The notes beneath the pieces were generated by a model. That model did not search any database and was not told where the DNA came from. It saw only the letters and a list, made by a program, of their open reading frames with translations. A DNA stretch of 64,000 nt. Origin: Flexivirga meconopsidis. Lineage in GTDB: Bacteria; Actinomycetota; Actinomycetes; Actinomycetales; Dermatophilaceae. The stretch's first letter is position 1. Each line of letters opens with the position of its first letter. Made by a program: the position numbers and the translations under genes. The DNA is taken from NCBI RefSeq assembly GCF_026162425.1, contig NZ_JAOBQJ010000002.1:868001-932000 (forward strand), written 5' to 3'. Shown one piece after another: positions 1 to 9,795 of the stretch.

Positions 1-1949
1 TCACCTCCGACGAGGGCAACACCACCAGCATCTACCTGGCGGCCAACCCCTCCCACCTGGAGGCGGTCGACCCGGTGCTGGAGGGCATCGCCCGCGCCAA
101 GCAGGACCGCATCAACCTGGCCGGCACGGCGTTCACCGTGCTGCCGATCCTGATGCACGGTGACGCCGCGTTCGCCGGTCAGGGCATCGTGGCCGAGACG
201 CTCAACCTGTCGCAGCTGCGCGGCTACCGCACCGGCGGCACGATCCACATCGTGGTGAACAACCAGGTCGGCTTCACGACCGCGCCGTCGCAGAGCCGCA
301 GTTCGACATACAGCACCGACGTGGCCCGGATGATCCAGGCGCCGATCTTCCATGTCAACGGTGACGACCCGGAGGCATGTGTCGGGGTCGCGGAGCTGGC
401 GTACGAATACCGGCAGAAGTTCAACCGCGACGTGGTCATCGACATGATCTGTTACCGCCGTCGCGGTCACAACGAGGGCGACGACCCCTCGATGACGCAG
501 CCGATGATGTACAAGCTGATCGAGGCCAAGCGCAGCGTCCGCAAGCTCTACACCGAAGCCCTGATCGGTCGTGGCGACATCAGCACCGAGGAGGCCGAGG
601 CCGCGCTGAAGGACTACCAGGCGCAGTTGGAGCGGGTCTTCGCCGAGACCAAGGCCGCCAAGCAGGAGGCGAGCGCTCCCGCGTCCGACAGCTCGGCCGG
701 CACCGACGCCGAGGGCCACGGCGGCCTGGAGCGTCCGTCGGCGCAGGAGCAGGACGACGAGCGCGCCGACGGCAGCGGCCTCGACACCGCGATCAGCGGC
801 GACGAGTTGCACACGATCGGCCAGACCTGGGTCAACCCGCCCGAGGGCTTCACCGTGCACCCGAAGCTCGCCAAGCTCATGGAGCGGCGTGCGGAGATGG
901 TGCAGCAGGGTGGCATCGACTGGGCGATGGGCGAGTTGCTCGCCTTCGGCTCGCTGCTGATGGAGGGCACCCCGGTGCGCCTGGCCGGTCAGGACAGCCG
1001 CCGAGGCACGTTCGTGCAGCGGCACTCGGTGCTGATCGACCACAAGAACGGCAACGAGTGGACGCCGCTGCGCTACCTCTCGCCGGACCAGGCGTGGTTC
1101 TGGGTCTACGACTCGCTGCTCAGTGAGTATGCCGCGATGGGCTTCGAGTACGGCTACTCCGTGGAGCGGCCGGACGCGCTCGTGCTCTGGGAGGCGCAGT
1201 TCGGTGACTTCGCCGACGGCGCGCAGACGATCATCGACGAGTTCATCAGCTCCTCGGAGCAGAAGTGGACCCAGCGGTCGTCGGTCGTGCTGCTGCTCCC
1301 CCACGGCTACGAGGGGCAGGGTGCCGACCACTCGTCGGCGCGCATCGAGCGCTTCCTGCAGCTCTTCGCCGAGGACAACATGACGATCGCCTACCCGTCG
1401 ACCCCGGCCAGCTACTTCCACCTGCTGCGCCGGCAGGCGGCGGCCCGTCCGCGCAAGCCGCTGATCGTCTTCACCCCGAAGCAGTTGCTGCGCCTCAAGG
1501 CCGCGACGTCCAACCCGGAGGACTTCACGCAGGGCAAGTTCCGTCCGGTGATGGCCGACCACCAGTCGCCGAAGCCGGAGGACGTCACCCGCGTGCTGCT
1601 CGCCTCGTCGCGGGTCGTCTACGACCTGGAGGCCGAGCGCGAGAAGCGCGGCGACGCCCAGACCGCGATCGTGCGGGTCGAGCAGCTCGCGCCGATCCCT
1701 GCGCAGGAGATCGCCGACGAGCTGGCGAAGTATCCGCACGCCGAGGTCGTCTGGGTGCAGGATGAGCCGAAGAACCAGGGCGCGTGGCCCTTCATGGCGC
1801 TCAACCTGCCCGAGCAGCTCGCGGCCCTCGGCGAGCACCGCCCGCTGCGGGTGGTGTCGCGTCCCGCGTCCGCCGCCCCGGCGACCGGCTCGTCGAAGCG
1901 GCACCAGGCGCAGAGCGCCGAGCTGATGAAGCAGGCCTTCGACCGCTGA
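1..1949 (+). CDS. kgd: 2-oxoglutarate dehydrogenase E1 / multifunctional Kgd, C-terminal part (5' truncated by window)
   Basis: The thiamine-diphosphate-dependent E1 part of the 2-oxoglutarate dehydrogenase complex, which oxidatively decarboxylates 2-oxoglutarate in the TCA cycle. The reading frame is already open at base 3, so the N-terminal half lies outside the window; 648 residues remain. Visible landmarks are [10 protein letters not shown] near the start (E1 core), the [14 protein letters not shown] cofactor stretch, and a C-terminal transketolase-like domain ending in the NQGAWPFM region. Between about residues 215 and 255 sits a hydrophilic Ala/Ser/Asp/Glu-rich linker that looks like a lineage-specific insertion. 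The actinobacterial version usually carries an N-terminal E2-like acyltransferase domain, which cannot be checked here. A strong hairpin terminator follows. Confidence 0.95.
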   Translation, partial: TSDEGNTTSIYLAANPSHLEAVDPVLEGIARAKQDRINLAGTAFTVLPILMHGDAAFAGQGIVAETLNLSQLRGYRTGGTIHIVVNNQVGFTTAPSQSRSSTYSTDVARMIQAPIFHVNGDDPEACVGVAELAYEYRQKFNRDVVIDMICYRRRGHNEGDDPSMTQPMMYKLIEAKRSVRKLYTEALIGRGDISTEEAEAALKDYQAQLERVFAETKAAKQEASAPASDSSAGTDAEGHGGLERPSAQEQDDERADGSGLDTAISGDELHTIGQTWVNPPEGFTVHPKLAKLMERRAEMVQQGGIDWAMGELLAFGSLLMEGTPVRLAGQDSRRGTFVQRHSVLIDHKNGNEWTPLRYLSPDQAWFWVYDSLLSEYAAMGFEYGYSVERPDALVLWEAQFGDFADGAQTIIDEFISSSEQKWTQRSSVVLLLPHGYEGQGADHSSARIERFLQLFAEDNMTIAYPSTPASYFHLLRRQAAARPRKPLIVFTPKQLLRLKAATSNPEDFTQGKFRPVMADHQSPKPEDVTRVLLASSRVVYDLEAEREKRGDAQTAIVRVEQLAPIPAQEIADELAKYPHAEVVWVQDEPKNQGAWPFMALNLPEQLAALGEHRPLRVVSRPASAAPATGSSKRHQAQSAELMKQAFDR

Positions 1950-1962
1950 TCAGCACCGAGTG

Positions 1963-2003
1963 AGTCGGGCCGCATCCTGCACCGGGTGCGGCCCGACTAG
2001 TTT
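1963..2003 (+). terminator. Rho-independent terminator after kgd
   Basis: A perfect 12-bp stem (AGTCGGGCCGCA at 1963-1974 pairing with TGCGGCCCGACT at 1987-1998) is followed by AGTTT. It lies 13 bases after the kgd stop and just before the ribosome binding site of the next gene. Confidence 0.8.
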
Positions 2004-2025
2004 CCCGACCATCGCAAGGACGCCC

Positions 2026-2202
2026 ATGTACTTCACTGATCGTGGCATTGAGGAGCTCGCCACCCGGCGCGGCGACGAGGAGGTCACCCTCGGCTGGCTG
2101 GCCGACCAATTGCGCACCTTCGTCGACCTCAATCCGGACTTCGAGGTGCCCGTTGAGCGACTCGCGACCTGGCTTGCCCGGCTCGATGACGAGGATGAGT
2201 GA
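2026..2202 (+). CDS. DUF6104 family small protein
   Basis: A 58-residue acidic protein beginning MYFTDRGIEELATRRG and ending in ARLDDEDE. I recognise it as the small conserved DUF6104 family often found directly downstream of kgd in actinobacteria; its function is unknown. The ATG at 2026 is chosen over an upstream in-frame start at 1960 because AAGGA sits 6 bases before it, family members begin MYFTDRG, and the extension would run through the terminator hairpin. Its stop codon overlaps the start of the next gene (GTGA), so the two are translationally coupled. Confidence 0.85.
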   Translation: MYFTDRGIEELATRRGDEEVTLGWLADQLRTFVDLNPDFEVPVERLATWLARLDDEDE

Positions 2203-2876
2203 GAATGTCCTCCGTGACCTACCCGCACGAAGGCAGCGAACCCGACTTCAGCCCCAGCGCCAGCTTCCAGGTCGCCGAGGGCAATCGGCATGTCGGCCTG
2301 TGTTTCGTCGGAGACTCCTTCGTCGCGGGCCTCGGTGATCCCAAGGCGCTCGGCTGGGTTTCCCGCGTGGTCGCCCGCACGCCGCACGCCGGCGTCGACC
2401 TAGCGAGCTACAACCTCGGGGTGCGCGGCCAGAGCTCGACCGACGTGCTCGGGCGCTGGCAGCAGGAGAGCGAGCTGCGGTGGGCGCACCCGGTCAACGA
2501 GCGGCGCCTGGTCATCGGCTTCGGCCTGCACGACATCGCCCAGGGCATGACGACTGCGCGGTCCCGGCTCAACCTGGCCAATATCCTCGACGACGCCTCC
2601 AGCGCCGCCATCTCGACGTATGTCGTGGGTCCCGCACCGACCGTCGACCCGGAGACCAACGACCGCCTCCAGGTGCTGGTCGACGCCCAGGCCGACGTCT
2701 GCTCACGCCGCGGCGTGACCTACGTCGACTGCTTCCGCCCACTGCTCGGCCATGACCAGTGGCACGCGGATCTGGCATCCGGCGACGGCATCCACCCCGG
2801 CCAGGCCGGCTACGGCCTGATCGCCTGGCTCGTGCTGCACGCCGGCTGGCAGAGCTGGCTCCGGCTCGACTCCTGA
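2199..2876 (+). CDS. SGNH/GDSL-type hydrolase
   Basis: A 225-residue serine hydrolase of the SGNH superfamily, probably an esterase or acetylesterase of unknown substrate. The block-I motif GDSF places the nucleophile at Ser40; the C-terminal DGIHP (about 196-200) supplies the Asp and His of the triad. No signal peptide is visible, so it is likely cytoplasmic. The GTG start overlaps the DUF6104 stop by 4 bases; an ATG two codons later (2205) is an alternative. Its position before the polysaccharide genes could mean a role in glycan deacetylation, but coupling to DUF6104 points to an older association; this remains open. Confidence 0.85.
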   Translation: MRMSSVTYPHEGSEPDFSPSASFQVAEGNRHVGLCFVGDSFVAGLGDPKALGWVSRVVARTPHAGVDLASYNLGVRGQSSTDVLGRWQQESELRWAHPVNERRLVIGFGLHDIAQGMTTARSRLNLANILDDASSAAISTYVVGPAPTVDPETNDRLQVLVDAQADVCSRRGVTYVDCFRPLLGHDQWHADLASGDGIHPGQAGYGLIAWLVLHAGWQSWLRLDS

Positions 2877-2927
2877 CACTCTCCGAGTCTTCAGAAGGGC
2901 TGCTGCGCACACGCGGTCTGACGCCGA

Positions 2928-2933
2928 TACCCT
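2928..2933 (+). promoter_or_regulatory. Candidate -10 element (TACCCT), leaderless methyltransferase gene
   Basis: TACCCT ends 7 bases before the ATG at 2941 and no Shine-Dalgarno sequence is present, so transcription would begin at or next to the start codon. Confidence 0.45.
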
Positions 2934-2940
2934 TCTGGCC

Positions 2941-3630
2941 ATGGACCCGATGATCGCTCGTTTGAAGCGCCGTGCCCGCCGCCGTCTCAAGCCCGCCGAC
3001 TGCAAAGAGACCTACACACAACAAGTGCTCGAAGCGCGTGAAAATCCCGTCTATTTGGAGATCGGTGTCCGTGACGGGGACAGTTTCCGCGCAGTCACCG
3101 CCGATCGCAAGATCGGCGTTGACCCGTACGAGCACAAGTCGATGACGAAGCTCCGCGACGGTGAACAGTTCTTCAACAAGCCGTCAGACGACTTCTTTGC
3201 CGAGGATGCCGGCACGGTTCTCCGCGACCGACGCGTCGATGTGGGATTGGTCGACGGACTTCACTGGTTCCAGCAGGCGCTGCGTGATGTCCTGAACATT
3301 GAGCGTTACTCTGCGCCAGGAGGGGTAATTCTCCTCGACGACATGAATCCGAAGACGAAGGAGCTTCAGGACGTCTTCGTCCAGGGAAAGGCATGGAACG
3401 GCGACGTCTGGAAGATCGGCGCGTATATTCAGGTCGAGCGTCCCGATCTTGAGTTCTACACGATCGACGCCGATCAGGGCATCGGCGTCATTGGCAACCT
3501 TAACCCCAATGCTCCGTGGCCCTCGGACGACGTGCTCAAGAAGTATGAGAAACTGACCTACGACTACCTCGACGCAAACCGGTCTGAGATCCTTCAGCTA
3601 CGAACGCAGTCTGCGACTCACAGCGTCTGA
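2941..3630 (+). CDS. Class I SAM-dependent methyltransferase
   Basis: A 229-residue protein with a Rossmann-fold methyltransferase signature: YLEIGVRDGDSF at about 38-49 is the glycine-rich SAM-binding motif I, VGLVDGLHWF near residue 100 and a GVILLDDMNP strand follow. It resembles the Methyltransf_24-like enzymes common in polysaccharide and secondary-metabolite loci. The basic N-terminus (KRRARRR) is not a signal peptide. The gene lies 18 bases before the flippase and probably shares its transcript, suggesting that it methylates a sugar or lipid intermediate of the surface glycan. The substrate cannot be told from sequence. Confidence 0.75.
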   Translation: MDPMIARLKRRARRRLKPADCKETYTQQVLEARENPVYLEIGVRDGDSFRAVTADRKIGVDPYEHKSMTKLRDGEQFFNKPSDDFFAEDAGTVLRDRRVDVGLVDGLHWFQQALRDVLNIERYSAPGGVILLDDMNPKTKELQDVFVQGKAWNGDVWKIGAYIQVERPDLEFYTIDADQGIGVIGNLNPNAPWPSDDVLKKYEKLTYDYLDANRSEILQLRTQSATHSV

Positions 3631-3648
3631 ACCGGCGACCAACGCAAA

Positions 3649-4890
3649 ATGCGGGCATTGCAGCACGCCAAACAACTTTCGCTGTACCTGCTTATCCCAG
3701 GATTGAATTTTCTCTCGCCTCTCCTTTTCATCCCAGCAGTGAGTGCTCGGTATGGCGCACGAGGTTGGTCGTCACTGGCCGTCGCGATGTCCCTGGGCTT
3801 GGCGATATCGACTGCGGCTGAAATGGGCTGGGGTGTCGTCGGCCCCCAGCGAGTGGCCGGACTGCCACCACAGGAACGCGCCGCCTACTACCGACTCTCA
3901 ATACCGTCCCGGCTAATAATCGTCCTACCGGCGGCTTGCCTAGCGGGTACCGTTTGCTACTTCGTAGTCCCGGAGTTGAAGATAGCGAGCGCGATCTTCA
4001 CCTTTGCACTCACGGCCCAGGGGATGACGCCCTCCTGGTATTTCATCGGCATCAATCGCCCTCTCAACGTCCTCTGGTCCGAATCCTTGCCGAGAATCAT
4101 GGTCACCACATTCTCGGCCATACTTGTCGCTGCCGGCGGCCCGGTGGTCGTCTACAGCATCCTCATGCTCGCGACTGTTCCATTCGCACAACTCGCGGCC
4201 GCGCGTCTGATCGATGACTACTCCGCACCAACCCGCGCCGACTGGCGCGCCGCCCCGCGCATCGCCAAAGCACAGGCCGTCATCGGCAGCGGACGCGCAG
4301 TCAGCGTCGTTTACACGACGTTGCCCGTGTTCATAGTTGGACTTGTGGCGCCGCCTGCACTTGGTCTCTTCGCTGCGAGCGAAAGGCTAATGCGAACAGG
4401 AGTTACGGTGCTCAGCGCGATTCCGCTCAGATTGCAAAGCTGGATCGGGAGTGCACCCCCCGGGGCTAAAGAGCACCGGATTCGCAAGGCGCAGCAGATC
4501 GGTGCACTCACCGCGGTCGTCGCCGGGCTTGGCTTCACGGTATTTGCACCGCCTGTCAGCCATTACCTCTTCTCCGGGAAGATTGATATTCCCTACACGC
4601 TTTCCCCAATGGGAGGAATTTTGCTGTTCACGATTGTCCTCTCCACTAGCCAAGGACTCGCATTGATAGCCCGGGACCGCGCCAACGACATCACCTGGGC
4701 GATAGTCCCTTCGGCGATCGTCGGAGTTGCAACTATCGCGCCCGGAGCAGTCGCCTTTGGCCCGAAAGGCGCCATTGCGGGCGAAATACTGGCCGAGACA
4801 TGCGGTCTATTAATTCAGTTCCGGTCACTCCGACGTCCGCGCGCCAGACATTATTCACGCTCATTCGACGGGTCGAGACACACAATCTAG
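3649..4890 (+). CDS. Wzx-like polysaccharide flippase (MATE/MOP superfamily)
   Basis: A 413-residue, very hydrophobic protein with about 10-12 membrane segments and no soluble domain. The start LYLLIPGLNFLSPLLFIPA resembles polysaccharide transporters of the MOP superfamily, which flip undecaprenyl-linked repeat units across the membrane. It would act together with the Wzy-like polymerase encoded on the opposite strand, 46 bases beyond its stop. Codon third positions contain more A and T than in the flanking housekeeping genes, in keeping with a transferred glycan cluster. Sequence alone does not give the exported sugar. Confidence 0.75.
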   Translation: MRALQHAKQLSLYLLIPGLNFLSPLLFIPAVSARYGARGWSSLAVAMSLGLAISTAAEMGWGVVGPQRVAGLPPQERAAYYRLSIPSRLIIVLPAACLAGTVCYFVVPELKIASAIFTFALTAQGMTPSWYFIGINRPLNVLWSESLPRIMVTTFSAILVAAGGPVVVYSILMLATVPFAQLAAARLIDDYSAPTRADWRAAPRIAKAQAVIGSGRAVSVVYTTLPVFIVGLVAPPALGLFAASERLMRTGVTVLSAIPLRLQSWIGSAPPGAKEHRIRKAQQIGALTAVVAGLGFTVFAPPVSHYLFSGKIDIPYTLSPMGGILLFTIVLSTSQGLALIARDRANDITWAIVPSAIVGVATIAPGAVAFGPKGAIAGEILAETCGLLIQFRSLRRPRARHYSRSFDGSRHTI

Positions 4891-4935
4891 CTAGCACAGC
4901 CCCCAGGCCGCACACGAATTGTCAGCCTACCTCTC

Positions 4936-6399
4936 TCAGTCTTGCGGGCCAAGGTGAAGTTTGCTGGGCGCTAGAAACCCGCCTTTGCCGGGCGCAAGGA
5001 ATCCGTTGACGGCCAGGCCCAAACCGAACGCAAGCATTACACTTTCACCCGCCCACAGAAGCAAATCGAACGAAAACATGTAAACTACCAGCACAACTAG
5101 TATTCCGCGACCAACAGATGACCCCCAAATAATCGCTACTCCAACCGCGACCGCCAGGGCAAGAAGGGCAACCACACCTCCCCATACGAGGGTTGATGTA
5201 AACTGGTTATCGACGCTGGTGAACCTGGCAACATTGAGAATATCGACGTATGGCGGCCGCTTCTCGCTTCCAATGCCAGTTCCGAACAGTAGGTCCCAGC
5301 CGCTCCGTAGGTCTAGAATTTGCGGTATTGAGCTAATTGAGTTCGACCTATGAGTATATGAGCCACTGTTACCCAACTTGGCGATAGCTTCACTCATATA
5401 TTCCTGGACCGTCGTTGAGTATGCGAGAACCCCAACGGCTATCACGCCGGCGGCTATTGCCGCACCTCGCGCCCGGCTGCTAATTCGAGGACCGATCGCA
5501 GAAATCAGAACGACCGACGCCACTGCGACGAAACCGGTTCGAGAACCGGAGATGACGAGGCCACCGAGGCACGCCACCGAGAATAGCAACCTGAGAACTT
5601 TATTCTTAGGGCCAAATGGCGTCCAGGCCAAAAAGAGCGCAAAGACGATGAGCATTGAAAATGGTATCGGGTGACTCAAGAACGCCTCCGCCCTATGGTC
5701 ACCCCCGGTGATGTTATTTCCGAAGGTGACGTCTGACCGGGTGTAAGATGGGTAGGGCGCAATTCGCAACCCCCCCATTTCCATGGCACCTATTAATAGC
5801 TGGCTGCAAGTAAATACAAGAACCGTCGTCACAAATGCGCGGCATTCGGATACGGTAAGCCGTCGCGCCAAATAGAAGGCAATCAGCATCGGCAAGATAA
5901 AACGGATTGAATATCGAAAGAGCGACGAATCCTGAGTCGCGGCACCGCTCACGAATGCCATTACGAGAATTGAACCGAGTACAATGTACGACCGTGCGTC
6001 AAATGTGGGACTAGCGACCGGCCGAGAACGAAGGTATGCGATCCCCCACCCCAGCATCGCCGCCGCCGTGGCATACTGCGCCACGCCTCGAGGCACGTTC
6101 ACAGTCCCGAATACGAGCAGGAGGGACATCCCGGCAGCGAGACTAAACCCGCAGACCCAGCGGGCCGGAATCTCTAAATGTACTGTGAACCAGCAGACAG
6201 CAATCGCGGAGATGGTAACACCCGCAGGCTGATCGGCAAGATACGCGCAGGCACCGATGAGGAGAAGAGCCAAGGAGATCAATGGGATCTGAAATTTAGC
6301 GCCGCTCCCAATGTTCGAACCTTCGCGACCAACGCCTGGCTCCGGCCCCGGGTTCACCCTGCCAGAGGCCATTGTGTGCGGTGTTCGCAATTGTGTCAT
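4936..6399 (-). CDS. Wzy-like O-antigen ligase/polymerase family protein
   Basis: A 487-residue integral membrane protein with about 10-12 hydrophobic segments and a large extracytoplasmic loop in the second half (around PYVDILNVARFTSVDNQFTS), the pattern of the O-antigen ligase/polymerase (Wzy/WaaL) family. It likely polymerises repeat units of a cell-surface polysaccharide. It is the last gene of the minus-strand operon; its ATG overlaps the stop of the preceding glycosyltransferase (ATGA). The DNA is among the least GC-rich in the window. Polymerase versus ligase cannot be separated by sequence, but a Gram-positive with a linked flippase favours polymerase. Confidence 0.75.
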   Translation of the reverse strand: MTQLRTPHTMASGRVNPGPEPGVGREGSNIGSGAKFQIPLISLALLLIGACAYLADQPAGVTISAIAVCWFTVHLEIPARWVCGFSLAAGMSLLLVFGTVNVPRGVAQYATAAAMLGWGIAYLRSRPVASPTFDARSYIVLGSILVMAFVSGAATQDSSLFRYSIRFILPMLIAFYLARRLTVSECRAFVTTVLVFTCSQLLIGAMEMGGLRIAPYPSYTRSDVTFGNNITGGDHRAEAFLSHPIPFSMLIVFALFLAWTPFGPKNKVLRLLFSVACLGGLVISGSRTGFVAVASVVLISAIGPRISSRARGAAIAAGVIAVGVLAYSTTVQEYMSEAIAKLGNSGSYTHRSNSISSIPQILDLRSGWDLLFGTGIGSEKRPPYVDILNVARFTSVDNQFTSTLVWGGVVALLALAVAVGVAIIWGSSVGRGILVVLVVYMFSFDLLLWAGESVMLAFGLGLAVNGFLAPGKGGFLAPSKLHLGPQD

Positions 6400-7661
6400 G
6401 ACAGCCCTAATTCGCCCGCCGCTGCAGCGATCGATTCACTGAATTCTCCACCAAGCCCTTGCATAAAACCCATGTCGACGCCATCGTTTACGTAGGCCGA
6501 GGTATCTATCACAGCCTCAAATATGGCCTCGCCGAGTTCAATCGGATCATTTCGCACTGCACGAAGTCGTGAACTCAGCCCAAATCTTGTCTGGTCAACA
6601 TCATTCGTCACCGCGAAACCACCGGACGCGACCGCCTCCAACGGTGGGTGAGAAGGATGCGGACTCTGCTGGAGCGACAGAAGGACCGGGATCTCGCTCA
6701 GAGCGTCGAAGTACGACTCCCAGGAGAGCTTGCCAACGGCCGAAAGTTCGGCATCTTCAGCTAGACGTATCGGCGCATGAGGCTCGCCCATTGACACAAA
6801 CTGAAGATCGATTCCCGCGGACTCGGCCAGGCCGGCCGTGTGGCGCAGCGCCGCGATCCCGAGCGCGAAGGAATTGCGTGGCTTGCTGGGACGCCCATAG
6901 AAGCCGACTCGACGGGGCGCGCGTTGCGGTCGCCGATCGGACGTGCGGCGGAGCCTACCGAGATCGAGTTCGGGCCTGAAGACCAGATGGTCGGGAACAT
7001 CGATTCCTTCGTGCGTACGTAACGCCCGCTGAACGGGGGTCGAATTAATGATACACTTGAATCCAGCATGGTACGTCGATTGAGCCAAGGCTGATTCTGT
7101 CGATCCAGGGAAGAAATCAGGCTCATAATCTTGAACCAAGTAAAGAACTTGATCGGCACGAACCACACCAAGGTTAGCGGCAACTTGAAGGGCATGTGCG
7201 GTAGTCCAGTAGGTACCTATCCATATCTCCCTGGTCGACACCTCCATATCGCGCAGGCTCCAGCCGGATAGAAGTTCTACTGGCGCCCTGCTATACCCGA
7301 ACTCCTCGGCCAGGAACCTAGTCAGCCACGACTTGTCGGATGCAGTCGGAATCGAGCCGTAGCTGATCACGCGGATCGGTAGATCCCTAATGAGTGCCAC
7401 CTGCGCTGCGGTAGCCAAGGCGGTCCGGACACCTGCATATAGGGCGTCTGGACCGAGTGCCGGCAACAGCAAGGACACATGGGTGCGGGCCGCAGGCTCC
7501 GGCCGGAGGCAAACGAGACTCCAGCTCGTGTCAGCGAGTTCAGAGAATGGGAACCAAGTCAACGGCGCGTGCGAAGCGACGTATCGACGCCCCTGACGCT
7601 GCTTAATCTCCAGGTCGAGGCGTTTCTTTCCCGTACGGACGCGCTCTCCAATCGCCCTCAT
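6396..7661 (-). CDS. WsaF-like rhamnosyltransferase (GT-B fold)
   Basis: A 421-residue glycosyltransferase. The stretch LYLVQDYEPDFFPGS at about 173-187, the EIWIGTYWTTAHA segment before it and the late SLQQSPHPSHPPLEAVASGG resemble WsaF, a rhamnosyltransferase of Gram-positive S-layer glycan synthesis. It would transfer rhamnose from dTDP-L-rhamnose, consistent with the rml genes upstream in the same operon. Both ends overlap neighbours by 4 bases. No signal peptide is visible; it acts at the cytoplasmic face. The family is fairly clear; linkage and acceptor are unknown. Confidence 0.7.
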   Translation of the reverse strand: MRAIGERVRTGKKRLDLEIKQRQGRRYVASHAPLTWFPFSELADTSWSLVCLRPEPAARTHVSLLLPALGPDALYAGVRTALATAAQVALIRDLPIRVISYGSIPTASDKSWLTRFLAEEFGYSRAPVELLSGWSLRDMEVSTREIWIGTYWTTAHALQVAANLGVVRADQVLYLVQDYEPDFFPGSTESALAQSTYHAGFKCIINSTPVQRALRTHEGIDVPDHLVFRPELDLGRLRRTSDRRPQRAPRRVGFYGRPSKPRNSFALGIAALRHTAGLAESAGIDLQFVSMGEPHAPIRLAEDAELSAVGKLSWESYFDALSEIPVLLSLQQSPHPSHPPLEAVASGGFAVTNDVDQTRFGLSSRLRAVRNDPIELGEAIFEAVIDTSAYVNDGVDMGFMQGLGGEFSESIAAAAGELGLS

Positions 7662-8746
7662 CGGAGAGTCCTACCCTCGCCACGTTCTAACATTCTTTCC
7701 GCGAGGGATTGGACCACGGCAGACGCTCTCGAGTTAACGTAGGTCTCGAGCCATTCCGAGGTCTCGGTAAAAGTATCGAGTTCCCCTGTCGAGTGCGCCC
7801 TACTGAGGCGGTCAAGTTGAGCGGCCAGGTCCGTCGCGCACTCCGGATCGACCTGTATTAGCTGATCCACTGAAACGAAGGTAAGTTCTCGTAGCGCATC
7901 GGAGGATCGGGTTATCACGACGCGGCCCCCCGCAAGGCCTTGCCAAACTTTGTTGGCAATTACACTCCCTGCCTTTTCTGACAATCCAAATACTCCGAGC
8001 ACAACGTGCGACTCCTTGATATGTCGCGCTAACTCGTATGTTGAAACATGGTCCAGGAACCTCGTGGGCATGCCGTCGGCGGCACGCCGTAGTTGTGACT
8101 CAATCAACGGCCGCTCGGATCCGTTCCCGATAAATGTCCATTCGATCGTCCTATCCGTCAGAAACGTCATTGCAGACGCGACGTAATCTAGTCCATGTAA
8201 CGGGATGTAGTTTCCGTAGTAGAGCACCTGCAGGGGCCCAGTTTCTGGCGCACGCGTCGGAGACGCCCAGTCGGGCGCTCCGACTGGCACCACGCTGACG
8301 TCACGGGCTCCGTGTTCTTTCCAGCGGCGAGCCCTCACCTCCGTATCCGTTAACGTGAGATCCGCCACCCGCACCGCTATCTTGTCGAAAGCGGCGTAGA
8401 GACGCGCGCGCACTGACGTGACTGGCACCTCGCCCCAGTCTCCGACGTTGGTCTCGTGCATACCGACAAAGGCATCTACGACCAACCGCGCGCGGAGCAT
8501 TAATGCCAGGAGTCGAGCATGAAGCGCGTATTGGAGGGCTAACTCCGACAGGATGACAACATCCGCTCGCCGCCATCCCGCTTCACGCACCGCACGGTGA
8601 AGTAGATGTACCGATCCCCGGGCAATCCCTTCGCGCAAATTTCGCTCGATCACGACAACCTCGTGGCCTTGTCGGACGAACTCGCTACGGATGAGGTTGT
8701 TCCGCGGGTAGTCGGTGTCGTGCACCGCGAAGTAGACAATCCTCAC
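7658..8746 (-). CDS. GT4-like glycosyltransferase
   Basis: A 362-residue GT-B type glycosyltransferase. The N-terminal MRIVYFAVHDTDYPRNNLIR, a central linker before YYGNYIPLHGLDYV (start of the nucleotide-sugar-binding domain) and a late KAGSVIANKVWQGLAGG segment, in the place of the family EX7E region, fit a family 4 enzyme. It probably adds one sugar to the lipid-linked repeat unit. It overlaps both neighbours by ATGA. Donor and acceptor cannot be assigned. Confidence 0.75.
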   Translation of the reverse strand: MRIVYFAVHDTDYPRNNLIRSEFVRQGHEVVVIERNLREGIARGSVHLLHRAVREAGWRRADVVILSELALQYALHARLLALMLRARLVVDAFVGMHETNVGDWGEVPVTSVRARLYAAFDKIAVRVADLTLTDTEVRARRWKEHGARDVSVVPVGAPDWASPTRAPETGPLQVLYYGNYIPLHGLDYVASAMTFLTDRTIEWTFIGNGSERPLIESQLRRAADGMPTRFLDHVSTYELARHIKESHVVLGVFGLSEKAGSVIANKVWQGLAGGRVVITRSSDALRELTFVSVDQLIQVDPECATDLAAQLDRLSRAHSTGELDTFTETSEWLETYVNSRASAVVQSLAERMLERGEGRTLR

Positions 8747-9795
8747 GACGCCTCACGACCGCCTTGGTGGATAGTGCTGGCGATCTGTTCTGCTCGCGCT
8801 CGCCATGAGTGCTTCCGAACGACGTCGGCTCGTTCCTGATCAGTCAGCAGTCGCGACGAGCCAACGGCAGCGGCCCGCTCGATTGGCAGCGTATTTGGAA
8901 CCACCAAACGTTCCGGCCACAACTCGGGAGGAATGATGACTGGGACACCGAGCGCTGCCATTTGATAGCACTTCATGAGATCTTGACTGCGGGTGTAGTC
9001 ATCAACAACGTGCGGAATCAGACAAGCGGTGTTTTCCCCGATCAATGCGCCGAGAGCTGTCGAGTCCAACCATGGATAGACAAGTACCGAAGGGACCGAC
9101 CCAGTGGTTCTCCATGAGGCGATGAGTTGTGACATACGAATCGAGTCGCCGGGTGCTCCAATAACCACCTCATCGAAGCCCCCAAATCTCACAATTCGGT
9201 CCATGAGCGCCCAATCCGTACGACCCTCCATAAAACGACCGAGGAGAATGACGCGACGAGAAGCGTCCCCCGAGCGCGCGACGTTCGCCAGTGCAGGGTC
9301 GACACCGTTAGGGACGACACTCGCAGGGGGCAGCCTCAGCCGACTCGCCATATATGACGTATTTACGGTCATGATCGCGCTGTTCCGATGTCCACGGCTA
9401 ACAGACTGGTAGGTAACGCGGGCTATTTGACGGTAGACAGGGTTAATGTCGGGCGCGATCGACCAGTCGTCGTAGAAGTCAGTCCAGACGACCTTTCGAG
9501 AGCCGAAGAAGACCGGAGACAACACCGCCCATGCATCCGAGCCGGATGGCCGGGTCGGCAAGAATGACCATCGTGCTCTCCGGTGGAGGGAGTCTGCAGA
9601 TGGGGCCTTGCCCGCGTGCACAAACTGCGTCTCGGGGGCAATGACCCCGAGCTGTTCTAGTTGCTCAACGAGTTGCACAGGCCGGGTATACGCGCTCGTC
9701 CCAGGAGGCACAGACCAAGCGATCCCGTCTATGAGCGGCGTGTACGCAGAGCCTTGTGGGCCCGCAGATGACCAATTGTTCACCGATGTCCTCAT
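8743..9795 (-). CDS. Probable glycosyltransferase (GT-B type)
   Basis: A 350-residue protein whose second half has the usual donor-domain layout: VVPNGVDPALANVARSG leading into VILLGRFMEGRTDW, and ALGVPVIIPPELWPE near the C-terminus. The N-terminal half is divergent and I cannot place it in a subfamily. It sits between two other glycosyltransferase genes and overlaps both by 4 bases, so a role in the same glycan is likely. No export signal is visible. Confidence 0.6.
   Translation of the reverse strand: MRTSVNNWSSAGPQGSAYTPLIDGIAWSVPPGTSAYTRPVQLVEQLEQLGVIAPETQFVHAGKAPSADSLHRRARWSFLPTRPSGSDAWAVLSPVFFGSRKVVWTDFYDDWSIAPDINPVYRQIARVTYQSVSRGHRNSAIMTVNTSYMASRLRLPPASVVPNGVDPALANVARSGDASRRVILLGRFMEGRTDWALMDRIVRFGGFDEVVIGAPGDSIRMSQLIASWRTTGSVPSVLVYPWLDSTALGALIGENTACLIPHVVDDYTRSQDLMKCYQMAALGVPVIIPPELWPERLVVPNTLPIERAAAVGSSRLLTDQERADVVRKHSWRARAEQIASTIHQGGREAS

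Noticed and set aside
1960-2025. Longer N-terminus for the DUF6104 protein
   Set aside because: It would translate the kgd terminator hairpin and ignore the AAGGA site before ATG 2026.
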